Counted from the first letter of the stretch, positions 1 through 7,958 are shown. The stretch is DNA of 47,565 nt from an uncultured beta proteobacterium (GCA_903899705.1 CAIUKQ010000099.1:1-47565), one strand, 5' to 3'. Notes: generated by a model not told the origin, from the sequence alone. Numbers and translations: made by a program.

Positions 1-777
1 GAATATCGTCCCGGTGGTGACAGCGCCATCGGACTGGAGGCCATTGCCCGGTCGCCTGCCGACGGTTACACCATGGGTGTGGCGACTTCGGGCTTGTCGA
101 TCCATCAGGCGTTGGCGGTCAAAAAGCGCCCCTTCGATGCGATCAGGGATTTCACCCCCATCATTCTGTTTGCCACTACCACCACGGTGCTGGCTGGCAA
201 GGCCGCGCTGCCGCCGGACAACATCGCCCAATTGATCGCCTACGGACGGACACGCAAGGACAAAATGACTTTTGCCTCCTGCAGCAACGGTTCGAGCCAG
301 CACGTGGCCGGGGAGTTGTTTGGACAACTCGCGGGGGTGGGCATGGTGCATGTGCCTTTCAAGGGCTGCACCCAGGGCATTCCGCTGGTGCTGAACGGCG
401 AAGTGGACCTGATCGTGAATACGCTTGCGAATCTCTCGCAATACATCAAGGCGGGAAAACTCAAGGCGTATGCCATCACCGGCTCACGGCGCTCGCAATT
501 TGCCCCGGAGCTTCCCACCATGGCCGAAGCGGGCCTCTCGAACTACGCCATGGACAACTGGTTCGGCATGATCGGGCCCGCAGGGATGCCGCCCGCCATC
601 GTTGCCCGCCTCAATGCCGAAATGAACACCACACTCACGCGGCCGGAGACACGCGACAAACTGATTGCCATGCAATATGACCTGCATGGCGGCACCGCGG
701 CAGAATTCGGCACGCATATCAGGAGTGAGATCGAACGCGTTTCGAAAATCCAGAATGTGCGGATCAGCGACGAGTAG
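1..777 (+). CDS. Bug-family (TctC-like) tripartite tricarboxylate transporter substrate-binding protein, 5' partial
   Basis: The frame is open from base 1, and the residues before the first listed Met (RPGGDSAIGLEAIARSPADG) are typical of the family, so the N-terminus including the signal peptide lies outside the window. The rest shows Bug features: the PADGYT strip, a VPFKG-like loop (HVPFKGCTQGIP), a GEVD(L/M) segment and the ending GPAGMPPAIVARLN. Family members are periplasmic binding proteins for carboxylates or aromatic acids, feeding TctAB-type transporters or acting as sensors. Orphan copies without transporter genes are very common in Burkholderiales. No tctAB genes are visible here, and the ligand cannot be predicted. 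Confidence 0.9.
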   Translation, partial: EYRPGGDSAIGLEAIARSPADGYTMGVATSGLSIHQALAVKKRPFDAIRDFTPIILFATTTTVLAGKAALPPDNIAQLIAYGRTRKDKMTFASCSNGSSQHVAGELFGQLAGVGMVHVPFKGCTQGIPLVLNGEVDLIVNTLANLSQYIKAGKLKAYAITGSRRSQFAPELPTMAEAGLSNYAMDNWFGMIGPAGMPPAIVARLNAEMNTTLTRPETRDKLIAMQYDLHGGTAAEFGTHIRSEIERVSKIQNVRISDE

Positions 778-829
778 TCGCTTCAACCTGGCCGCCGTGT
801 ACGCTTATTCCGTTGATGACGAGGGGTTC

Positions 830-1177
830 ATGAAAATCACCATTTACGGCATTAAAAGTTGCAGCACGATGAAGAAGGCGTTCGACTGGCTCGACGCAAA
901 GCACATCGCCTACGACTTCCATGATTACAAGAAAGCGGGCGTGCCCACTGAGCGTCTGAAGGGTTGGTCAAAGAACCTTGGCTGGGAGAAGCTGCTCAAC
1001 ACGCGTGGCACGACGTTTCGCAAGATCCCCGAAGCGGAACGCGAAAATCTCAACGAGGCACGCGCCTTGAAACTGCTGGAGCAATATCCCAGCGCGATCA
1101 AGCGTCCGGTGGTGGAAGCCGGGACCCGGCTGTTGCTGGGATTCGACGCTGAAGAATTTGCAAAAAATATAAATTAA
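830..1177 (+). CDS. ArsC-family thioredoxin-fold protein (YffB/Spx-like)
   Basis: A 115-residue protein starting at an ATG preceded by GAGGGG. The ORF-track start at 665 lies inside the previous gene and is not needed. The N-terminus has the strand-loop YGIKSCSTMKKA with a single Cys at residue 11, followed by HDYKKAG, LGWEKLLNTRGTTFRK and an IKRPV segment, matching E. coli YffB along its length. The family has the arsenate-reductase fold, but YffB-type members are not proven arsenate reductases; a glutathione-dependent thiol reductase role has been suggested. It lies 52 bp after the Bug gene and may be co-transcribed with it. The fold assignment is firm; the substrate is unknown. Confidence 0.88.
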   Translation: MKITIYGIKSCSTMKKAFDWLDAKHIAYDFHDYKKAGVPTERLKGWSKNLGWEKLLNTRGTTFRKIPEAERENLNEARALKLLEQYPSAIKRPVVEAGTRLLLGFDAEEFAKNIN

Positions 1178-1228
1178 TCAAAGTGTTACATATCCTCATG
1201 GCTGGTGGCCATGAGGATCGTGCGGCCG

Positions 1229-2155
1229 CTATACCGGTTTCCCGAGATAACGATCGGCGGCGATCGCCGCGGTGGCGCCGTCACCCGCTGAGGTAATGGC
1301 CTGCGATGCGGAATCCGCTCGCACATCGCCCGCGGCGTAAATGCCCCTGGCGCTCGTTTGCATGTTGATGTCGGTGCGCACCCGTTCTGCGGCATCCAGT
1401 TCAACGATAGCCTTGAGAAAACCCGAGTTCGGCTGCAGCCCGATATAGACAAACACCGCGTCGGCAGAGATCTCGCTTGCGACACCTTTCGTACGCACCC
1501 GGACACCCGTGACCACGGCATCCCCCAGAATCTCCTCAATGACGATGTCGCCCTGCAGTTTGATTTTCGGCTGCTCGCTGATCCGCTTCAAATAGGCACT
1601 TTGTCCGGAGGGCAGGGCGCCCGTATGCAGCACCAGCACTTCGCCGACAAACTCGGACAGTGTCAGCGCTTCCTGCAGTCCGGAATCGCCGGCGCCGATC
1701 ACAATCGCTTTCTTGCCCTTCAACATGGGGCCGTCACAACTGGCGCAATGGCTCACGCCTTTGCCGGCAAGCCGCTCCTCTCCCGGCACGCCGAGCAACC
1801 GGTTGGTCGAACCGGTCGCCACGATCACGGCTTTGGCTTCCAGTTCGCCATCGCTGGTCGTGATGCGCCACGCCGATCCGGCGGGCGCAATCGATTGCAT
1901 TTCACCCATCTGGAATTCGGCGCCGGCATTGGCCGCCTGTTCCTGGATCATGGGGCCCAAATCATAGCCGGCGACGCCCTCGGGAAAGCCGGGGAAATCG
2001 TCAACTTTCGTGATGCTGCCCAAGTGGCCACCTGGCATCAGTGACTCGAGCACCAATGTGGATCGCCCCAGGCGAGCACTGAACAGGCCCGCCGTCAGGC
2101 CGGCAACGCCGCCTCCTATCACCACCACATCAAATTGCTGCAAATCACTCACCAT
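1229..2155 (-). CDS. Thioredoxin-reductase-like NAD(P)/FAD-dependent oxidoreductase
   Basis: A 308-residue flavoprotein. It has an N-terminal FAD dinucleotide fold (VVVIGGGVAGL, residues 10-20), an ATG motif, the redox pair CASC at residues 137-140, a second dinucleotide fold (IVIGAGDSG) for NAD(P)H, and a C-terminal FAD segment (GIYAAGDVR). The length and the CxxC in the NADPH domain are those of low-molecular-weight thioredoxin reductases; the usual motif is CATC. It lies 124 bp downstream of, and on the same strand as, the predicted selenoprotein. It is therefore a reasonable candidate electron donor to that protein or its partner, which is inference. No thioredoxin gene is seen beside it. 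Confidence 0.9.
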   Translation of the reverse strand: MVSDLQQFDVVVIGGGVAGLTAGLFSARLGRSTLVLESLMPGGHLGSITKVDDFPGFPEGVAGYDLGPMIQEQAANAGAEFQMGEMQSIAPAGSAWRITTSDGELEAKAVIVATGSTNRLLGVPGEERLAGKGVSHCASCDGPMLKGKKAIVIGAGDSGLQEALTLSEFVGEVLVLHTGALPSGQSAYLKRISEQPKIKLQGDIVIEEILGDAVVTGVRVRTKGVASEISADAVFVYIGLQPNSGFLKAIVELDAAERVRTDINMQTSARGIYAAGDVRADSASQAITSAGDGATAAIAADRYLGKPV

Positions 2156-2222
2156 CCGTCAAATATTGAGAAACCCAAGGAAACGCTGACCAAGTCCATT
2201 TTCAAAGTTTGCCATCAGCGTT

Positions 2223-2261
2223 CCCCCTCATTGGGGGGAGTTACGAGGGGGCCTAGGCCCC
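2223..2261. other. Two adjacent GC-rich inverted repeats between the selenoprotein and flavoprotein genes
   Basis: CCCCC-TCATT-GGGGG (2223-2237) is followed by the perfect palindrome GGGGCCTAGGCCCC (2248-2261). Both lie in the 123-bp gap between the minus-strand genes. Neither has a T-run on the minus strand, so they are weak intrinsic terminators at best. They may be mRNA-processing or attenuating structures, or a mobile-repeat remnant. Confidence 0.5.
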
Positions 2262-2278
2262 TTCGTTCAGGTTTTACC

Positions 2279-3922
2279 CTAGCGCCAGTCATCCACACAG
2301 GCGCTGGCCGCAAGGCGCGCGCCGGCAATGCGCCAGTAACCATTGGTCTCTCCACCCACCACCACCACGTTGACCTGCTCGGGCGTCCACATGGGAATCA
2401 TCTCGTCGGGTTTGGCCTTGAGTTTGCTGGCCAGGGGTTCCTCGCCGAAGGTGGCGCGCGGGTACTGATAATTCTGGATCAACTGGTAATCCCAGTATTC
2501 GCCCGCGGGCATGCGGCCGTTTTCACAAATCCAGTTGATCAGGTCCTTCTTGGTCTTCAATCCGCCCACGTCCTGGAAAAGGCGCGCCGCAATGGGATCG
2601 AGCAGGAAGGTCGGCGACTCGTTCGGATCCATGCCGCGCATCAGATTGCGCAGGTGATCACGCCAGTGCGCATGCCGCAGCCCCAGCGTGAACGCCATGT
2701 GGCGCATGCCAATGAACACACTCACCACGCTCTGGTCCGCCTTGAAGCCGCGCTGCACATGCAGCGGCTCCCAGGGGCTGCGCTCCTCGTTCTCGGCAAA
2801 GGTGGGGCTGGCATACGCAAGCGCGTTGCCCATGGAACCCATGAACGTATCCCCCGGCACCGAGCCTCCCTGCAGATTCTGCGACAAGAGGCCAAACGCG
2901 CGCCCGATGGTGGCATTGGCCTGGTTGTAGGGGCCCATGGCGCCGGTACCGGCATTCATGGCAATCTGCTTTCGTATCGGACCGTTTACAACCACCATGC
3001 CCGCCATGGAGCTGGTGGAGGACCCACGTGCACTGGCGCCCGTGGAGGCAATGGCCAGGATCACCGGGAAGTATTCCGGCCGTGCGCCCGCCATCACCGC
3101 ATTGACGGCCACCTGCTCGACCGTGCATTCCCATTCCTCGCGGAAATGGGTGGCGGCGTGATGGCCGACCACATCATCGGGCTTGCGGCTGGTGTGCTTG
3201 AGCATTGCCGCCACGCGCTCCAGGGTGGGCAGAACGACAGGAAGCTTGTCCGTCCAGTTGTTGTCGAGGAACTGTTGCTGCAACGCCTCCTCGGTGGCCG
3301 GTTCACAAAGGCGCGGTGTGGTGCGCGCAAACGTCAGGCCCTTGCGGTCCTGTTCATTGAGCGGTTGGGTCAGCCCTTCGACCACTTCCTGCATAACGGA
3401 CTTGCCGCTGACGGGACTGATGCCGAAAACATAGGCTTTGATTTCTTCATGGGTCTTGCCCATCACCGGATGAGGCAGGTACACCTGGCGCATCTGCGGG
3501 GCGCCGTTCATGCGCACCACCGACTTGGTGACCGTCAAAAACATGGACGTATGCAGACAAACGGTGGGCACACCGTATTTCAGGTCTATCGACATTCCGT
3601 GCGCGGCGACCGCCGGCGCGCAAGTGCTTCAATGACCGACGCCGACAATGGCGGCATCACCCTTTTCCTTGATCTCCTGCCAGGTGGCGGGATCATCTTT
3701 TGTATAGACACTGCTGATCGGTTTGTAGACCGTCTTTACCGCCGGCATGTGCTCGGTGAACCAGGCCTGCACTGATTTCAGGAGGATGTCGGAATCATCA
3801 AACCGGCAATCCACGAGGTAGACGGTGCGGCCATTCAGAGTATCCAGCCGCGGCGCAAGGGGTTTTCCGGAAACTTTTGGGGGATACCCCATTGGGTTGT
3901 GAACCACCATTTGATCCTGCAT
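2279..3922 (-). CDS. UGSC-type selenoprotein, in-frame UGA predicted as selenocysteine (547 aa)
   Basis: Two ORFs of the track (3629-3922, 97 aa; 2279-3595, 438 aa) are in the same frame, separated by one TGA at 3629-3631 and 11 sense codons. Read through, the junction is GVGH-U-STC-APAVAAHG, then GVPTVCLHTSMF. This resembles the UGSC motif of a selenoprotein family known from selenoproteome surveys, here as U98-S-T-C101. The start ATG at 3922 has a perfect SD (AAAGGAGG). The internal ATG at 3595 has none, which argues against a separate second gene. Residues 1-150 look like the UGSC domain; the remaining roughly 390 residues (including DKLPVVLPTLERVAAML) are a second region I do not recognise. 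Sec and Cys two residues apart suggest a redox role. The biochemical function is unknown. selA, selB, selC and selD would have to be elsewhere in the genome. Confidence 0.85.
3601..3631 (-). promoter_or_regulatory. Candidate bacterial SECIS element with its UGA codon
   Basis: Minus-strand RNA after the UGA: 17 nt lead to a GGUC apical loop (3611-3608). The loop is closed by GGC/GCC, then a 3-nt 5' bulge (GCC), then GCGC/GCGC. Bacterial SECIS hairpins lie immediately 3' of the UGA, with the loop about 16-37 nt away and a G in the first two loop positions. The E. coli fdhF loop contains GGUC too. The match is good by eye; folding energy was not computed. Confidence 0.7.
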
Positions 3923-4091
3923 TTCCGCCTCCTTTAGCCTGTGATTGCGACAACATTCGCAGTGCGAACGAATATATCAGAGTGGCGCATCAGCCATGAA
4001 TCGGTCCGCGCCATTTTCGAAGGCAACTTCGGCGTGCAATCCCGGCCCGCAGGCTTTAGCATTCGGCGATTGCCAATGAGGAGAATTGACC

Positions 4092-4874
4092 ATGATGTCC
4101 GAAGCAGACCGCCAGAAAGCCGCCGAGTGGCTTGTCGCCGCCGAGCGCGACCGCAAACCCATCGTGCAGTTGTCCAAGACTTTCCCGGACATCACCATTG
4201 ACGATGCCTATGCCATCTCGGCGCTTGCAACCAAAATTCGTGTTGCCGCAGGCCACAAGGTGATCGGCAACAAGATCGGCCTCACCTCGAAAGCCATGCA
4301 GGCTTCCTCGCAGATCGATGAACCCGATTACGGGGTGCTGCACGACTACATGCTGATCGATGACGGCGCCAAGGTCGCGCACGACCGCTTCTGCGTTCCG
4401 CGCGTGGAGATCGAACTGGTGTTTGTCCTCAAAAACGTGCTGCAGGGGCCGGGCGTGGGCCTGCTCGATGTGCTGCGCGCCACCGAATACGTGATTCCCG
4501 CCATGGAAATCGTGGATGCGCGCGTGCAGAATCCGCGCAAGATTTTTGACACCGTCGCGGACAACGGCGCCGCCGCTGGCCTGGTGATGGGCGGGCGTCC
4601 CGTGGGCCCGATGGATGTGGACCTGCGGTGGGTGAGCGGCATCCTGTATCGCAATTCCGATATCGAGGAGACCGGCGTCGCAGCCGGCGTGCTGGGCCAC
4701 CCGGCCATGGGCATCGCGTGGCTTGCCAACAAGATCGGCCGGTTCGGCGAACGGCTCGAACCGGGCCAGGTCATGCTCTCGGGGTCGTTCGTGCGACCTA
4801 TCTGGGCGCAGAAGGGCGATACCGTGCACGGCGATTTCGGGCCGCTGGGCGCACTGTCCATTCAGTTTGTGTGA
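4092..4874 (+). CDS. 2-keto-4-pentenoate hydratase / 2-oxohepta-3-ene-1,7-dioate hydratase family protein
   Basis: A 260-residue protein starting at ATG 4092, eight bases after GAGGAG; the TTG at 4086 in the track is less likely. It has family hallmarks: the N-terminal DAYAIS segment, KVIGNKIGLTSKAMQ, the metal-site region PRVEIELVFVLK, PAMEIVDARV and the ending GDTVHGDFGPLGALSIQF. Family members (HpaH/HpcG, MhpD, and the 4-oxalocrotonate decarboxylases) add water to, or decarboxylate, enol products of meta-cleavage in aromatic degradation. The nearby VOC gene fits a ring-cleavage context, but no complete meta pathway is present. The exact substrate is undetermined. It is transcribed divergently from the selenoprotein gene. 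Confidence 0.88.
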   Translation: MMSEADRQKAAEWLVAAERDRKPIVQLSKTFPDITIDDAYAISALATKIRVAAGHKVIGNKIGLTSKAMQASSQIDEPDYGVLHDYMLIDDGAKVAHDRFCVPRVEIELVFVLKNVLQGPGVGLLDVLRATEYVIPAMEIVDARVQNPRKIFDTVADNGAAAGLVMGGRPVGPMDVDLRWVSGILYRNSDIEETGVAAGVLGHPAMGIAWLANKIGRFGERLEPGQVMLSGSFVRPIWAQKGDTVHGDFGPLGALSIQFV

Positions 4875-4889
4875 GGCACATTCCGTCCG

Positions 4890-5258
4890 TCACATGAGCA
4901 GCAGCAATGCGCCGACCAGGGCCGTGTTGGAGAAGATGAACGACACGTGCAGATGGCGGCGCAGAGGATCCTCGACGCGCCAGAACTGATGGAAGATGGC
5001 GGTGGCGGCAATGGTGAATGCGATGAGAATGCCGGCGCCAATGCTGCGCCAGGTATCGAGGGCCAGCAGCAAGCCGCCGACCAGTTGCATCGCAAATCCC
5101 GTGATCAATGCCGCCTTTGCAAACGGCACGCCCACCGCCACCATGCGGTCCAGATGCTGCTTGAATTTGGTGCTGAGATTAATGATGCCGGTGGCCAGAA
5201 ACAGGAACGCGATCAGCAACTGTCCGATGGTCTGAAGTATCGTATGGTTTGAATACAA
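4890..5258 (-). CDS. DoxX family membrane protein
   Basis: A 122-residue hydrophobic protein with about four membrane segments (residues ~10-25, 45-65, 70-88 and 103-122) and a DoxX-type layout: LLIAFLFLATGIINL near the start, then FAKAALITGFAMQLVGGLLLALD. The track ORF reaches 5522, but that extension overlaps the VOC gene antisense. I start at TTG 5258, preceded by CAGGGGG. The DoxX family includes the thiosulfate:quinone oxidoreductase subunit DoxD and many small proteins of unknown role. It is convergent with the hydratase gene (15-bp gap) and divergent from the VOC gene. The function is not predictable. Confidence 0.82.
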   Translation of the reverse strand: MYSNHTILQTIGQLLIAFLFLATGIINLSTKFKQHLDRMVAVGVPFAKAALITGFAMQLVGGLLLALDTWRSIGAGILIAFTIAATAIFHQFWRVEDPLRRHLHVSFIFSNTALVGALLLLM

Positions 5259-5291
5259 GCAACCCCCTGTCTGCAATCCCCTCCGGAGACC

Positions 5292-5834
5292 ATGATGACT
5301 TCCCCGCTGCGGCCTGAACTCACCCACGCCGGCATCTACGTTCGCGATCTGGCGCGCATGACGCGTTTCTACACCGAAATCATGAACCTCGTGATCAGTG
5401 ACAAGGGACACGGCTTCTCCATGCCCGTCAACATCGTGTTTCTCACCGGAGATCCCACGAAGCACCACCAGTTCGTCCTTGCCGAAGGGCGCAAGGACGA
5501 CGGCCCAAGCACGGTGAATCAACTGTCATTCAAGGTGGAGACCCTCGACCAGTTGCGCACCATGTACCAGCGCGTGAAGGGCGAGGACGTCAAGAGCCTG
5601 CGCGGCATCAACCACGGCAATGCCTGGTCGGTGTATTTCGAGGATCCGGAGGGCAATACCATTGAACTTTATATGGACACGCCCTGGTATGTTTCACAGC
5701 CGCACGGCGATGCCCTGGACCTGTCGCTGTCGAACGAGGAGATTTACAGGCTTTCGGAGGAAATGTGCCGCAAGGACGCCCACTTCAAGCCGGTGCGGGA
5801 GTGGGAGGAAGATATGCGCTCCAAACTCGCCTGA
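5292..5834 (+). CDS. VOC-family protein (glyoxalase / extradiol dioxygenase fold)
   Basis: A 180-residue protein; ATGs at 5292 and 5295 follow CCGGAG. It contains one VOC domain: THAGIYVRDLARMTRFYTEIMNL at the N-terminus, with the first metal-ligand His at residue 12, a middle HHQFVLAEGR strand and the terminal YFEDPEGNTIELYMDTPW with the Glu ligand. The domain is followed by about 45 extra residues ending in a charged helix. Such proteins are often annotated as biphenyl-2,3-diol dioxygenase-like or glyoxalase-like. With the hydratase nearby, a ring-cleavage or isomerase role in aromatic catabolism is plausible but unproven. Confidence 0.88.
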   Translation: MMTSPLRPELTHAGIYVRDLARMTRFYTEIMNLVISDKGHGFSMPVNIVFLTGDPTKHHQFVLAEGRKDDGPSTVNQLSFKVETLDQLRTMYQRVKGEDVKSLRGINHGNAWSVYFEDPEGNTIELYMDTPWYVSQPHGDALDLSLSNEEIYRLSEEMCRKDAHFKPVREWEEDMRSKLA

Positions 5835-5921
5835 CAGGCCGTCGCTCAAACGGCAAAATATGTCAATAAATCAATTGATTATTGAGCTCCAGGGATGGCC
5901 GATTTCCATTTGGCGGGGCAA

Positions 5922-7418
5922 TCAGACCCGATCCACACGTCGATATTGAATAGCCTCGGCAATGTGTTCGGCGCCAAGTTCGTTGGCGCAAGCAAGGTCT
6001 GCAATGGTTCTGGCCACCTTCAGGACGCGGTGATAACCCCGCGCCGAAAGTCCCAACCGGCTGACCGCCCGACGCAGTAACACAACACCCTCGGCATCCG
6101 GCGTGCAATAAACATCCATCTCCTGGGTCGACAGCCGGGCGTTTTCCTTGCCCTGACGATCCAGCATCCGGTTGCGAGCGGCTGCGGTTCTTGCAGCCAC
6201 GTCAGCGGATGTTTCGCCATTGGCAGCCTGCTCATAGTGTTCCTGCGGCAGTGCCGGGACTTCTATCTGCAGATCAATCCGATCCTGCAGCGGCCCTGAA
6301 ATCTTGCTTCGGTAGCGCTGTATTTGATCGGGTGTGCAACGGCACCGACCCGAATGGTGGCCCAGATAACCACAGTGGCACGGGTTCATTGCGGCAATGA
6401 GCTGGAAGCGTGCCGGAAATTCCACCTGCCTGGCCGCCCTCGATATGGCGACTCGTCCGGACTCCAAGGGCTCGCGCAAGACCTCCAGAACCCTGCGATC
6501 AAATTCAGGCAACTCGTCCAGAAACAGCACGCCGTTGTGTGCGAGTGATATTTCGCCGGGTCGCGGGTTGGCGCCGCCGCCGACCAGTGCGACGGCCGAG
6601 GCCGTGTGATGCGGCGCCCGATAGGGTCTTCTCATCCAGCTTGCCGGCTGGAAGCCCCGCGCACCGAGCGATTGCATCGCCGCCGACTCCAGCGCTTCGG
6701 CTTCGCTCATGGGCGGCACCAAACCGGGCAGGCGCGCGGCAAGCATGGATTTTCCGGTTCCCGGTGGTCCGATCATCAGAAGCGAATGCCCCCCGGCTGC
6801 CGCCACTTCCAGCGCGCGCTTGGCCTGCGACTGGCCTTTGACGTCAGCGAGGTCGGGCAATTCTTCCTTTGCGGCAACGATGGCCTCGCGATGGCGGGTA
6901 AGCAGGCACTCCCCCGTCAGATGAGCACAAACCGCGAGCAGCGATTCTGCCCGGAGCACCTCGGCATCGGCGACCAATGCAGCCTCAGGGGCGCTCTGCG
7001 CTGGCAGGATGAAGGCCCTGCCGCAGCTTCGGGCGCGATAGGTCATCGCAAGCGCGCCGCGCACCGGGCGCAAATCACCGGTGAGTGACAACTCGCCCGC
7101 AAACTCATAATCATTCAGGCGTGCTCCCGGGATCTGACTGGATGCGGCGAGTATTCCCAGGGCGATCGGCAGATCGAAACGGCCGCTCTCTTTGGGTAAG
7201 TCGGCAGGCGCCAGGTTCACGGTGATGCGGCGTGCGGGAAATTCAAATCGGCAGTTGGATAGCGCGGCACGTACACGTTCGCGGCTCTCCTTCACCTCGG
7301 CTTCAGGCAACCCGACAATGGTGAACGAAGGCAGGCCATTTCCCAGGTGAACTTCCACGGAAACCGGCGGCGCATCAGCCCCCACCAACGCACGGCTGTG
7401 CAATACCGCCAGGGACAT
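5922..7418 (-). CDS. comM: ComM/YifB: Mg-chelatase-like AAA+ ATPase
   Basis: A 498-residue protein of standard YifB/ComM length. The N-terminal Lon-protease-like region (VHLGNGLPSFTIVGLPEAEVKESRERVRAA) is followed by an AAA+ module with Walker A GPPGTGKSMLA, Walker B LFLDELPEF and a C-terminal helical Mg-chelatase domain. In Vibrio and Haemophilus, ComM is a hexameric branch-migration helicase that extends donor DNA integration during natural transformation. dprA, another transformation gene, is in the same window at 34 kb. The 5835-5921 gap downstream holds no gene. Confidence 0.95.
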   Translation of the reverse strand: MSLAVLHSRALVGADAPPVSVEVHLGNGLPSFTIVGLPEAEVKESRERVRAALSNCRFEFPARRITVNLAPADLPKESGRFDLPIALGILAASSQIPGARLNDYEFAGELSLTGDLRPVRGALAMTYRARSCGRAFILPAQSAPEAALVADAEVLRAESLLAVCAHLTGECLLTRHREAIVAAKEELPDLADVKGQSQAKRALEVAAAGGHSLLMIGPPGTGKSMLAARLPGLVPPMSEAEALESAAMQSLGARGFQPASWMRRPYRAPHHTASAVALVGGGANPRPGEISLAHNGVLFLDELPEFDRRVLEVLREPLESGRVAISRAARQVEFPARFQLIAAMNPCHCGYLGHHSGRCRCTPDQIQRYRSKISGPLQDRIDLQIEVPALPQEHYEQAANGETSADVAARTAAARNRMLDRQGKENARLSTQEMDVYCTPDAEGVVLLRRAVSRLGLSARGYHRVLKVARTIADLACANELGAEHIAEAIQYRRVDRV

Positions 7419-7515
7419 CGAGGCAGCCCTTATGACGACAAGATACAGACTGAACGGTCAGAGTGACGGTGTCGTTGACCGGGCAGAACTGATTGCCGGA
7501 TATCGGGAAACGCGA

Positions 7516-7776
7516 TTACCGGTGGCTTGCCGGGTCTGAGGCCTTGAGCTTTTGTTCCAGCTCCGCCAACCGGCCTTCCATGGCGGTGAGCTTCTCGCGA
7601 GTGCGCTCCAGCACTTTCGCCTGAACGTCAAACTCTTCGCGAGTCACCAGATCCAGCCGGGTGAACAATGTGGACAGTCCCGCGCGGACATTCTTTTCCA
7701 CATCCTTAGCCGGGCTGCTTGCGAGCACCTCGCTGAGGCGCGCATTGATTTCGTCGATAAAACGGGGATTCGCCAT
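7516..7776 (-). CDS. ubiK: UbiK, accessory factor of ubiquinone biosynthesis (YqiC/BMFP family)
   Basis: An 86-residue protein beginning MANPRFIDEINARLSEVL and ending in a predicted coiled coil (VLERTREKLTAMEGRLAELEQKLKA, about residues 50-75), the layout of the BMFP/UbiK family. UbiK binds UbiJ and aids aerobic ubiquinone synthesis in E. coli and Salmonella. It lies upstream of comM on the same strand with a 97-bp gap, and is divergent from the TorF porin gene. Confidence 0.9.
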   Translation of the reverse strand: MANPRFIDEINARLSEVLASSPAKDVEKNVRAGLSTLFTRLDLVTREEFDVQAKVLERTREKLTAMEGRLAELEQKLKASDPASHR

Positions 7777-7854
7777 GGTGAAATCAGTCTAGCACAGCAA
7801 ATTAACCTGATTTTCACGCCCATTTTTGACGGCGCACGGTTATGGGGCGTCCTT

Positions 7855-7880
7855 TGCACCAAGCGCTTCAAATCGGTGCT
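7855..7880 (+). promoter_or_regulatory. Possible NtrC-type enhancer half-sites
   Basis: TGCACC (7855-7860) and GGTGCT (7875-7880) face each other with 14 bases between, about 65-85 bp before the sigma-54 promoter. NtrC operators have the form TGCACC-N5-GGTGCA, so the spacing here is too wide for a single classical site. This could be two degenerate sites. Confidence 0.35.
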
Positions 7881-7942
7881 GCATTTGTGTTTCAGAAGTG
7901 TAAAAAGTTTTTACATACTTGATAAACAAGGATAAATTTGTC

Positions 7943-7958
7943 TGGCACACATCCTGCA
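7943..7958 (+). promoter_or_regulatory. Sigma-54 (-24/-12) promoter of the TorF porin gene
   Basis: TGGCACACATCCTGCA has the invariant GG and GC dinucleotides separated by exactly 10 bases and keeps the TGGCAC block of the consensus. It lies 39 bp before the ATG at 7998. This implies NtrC/RpoN control by nitrogen status of the porin gene and perhaps, by read-through, of glnK-amtB. Confidence 0.8.

Noticed and set aside
2279-3595. Independent second gene starting at ATG 3595
   Set aside because: No SD before this ATG, and the conserved-looking domain continues upstream in frame through the UGA.
2135-3775. 546-aa plus-strand ORF
   Set aside because: It is antisense to the selenoprotein gene and part of the flavoprotein gene, its sequence is rich in His/Arg/Gly as typical of shadow frames, and it has no recognisable domain.
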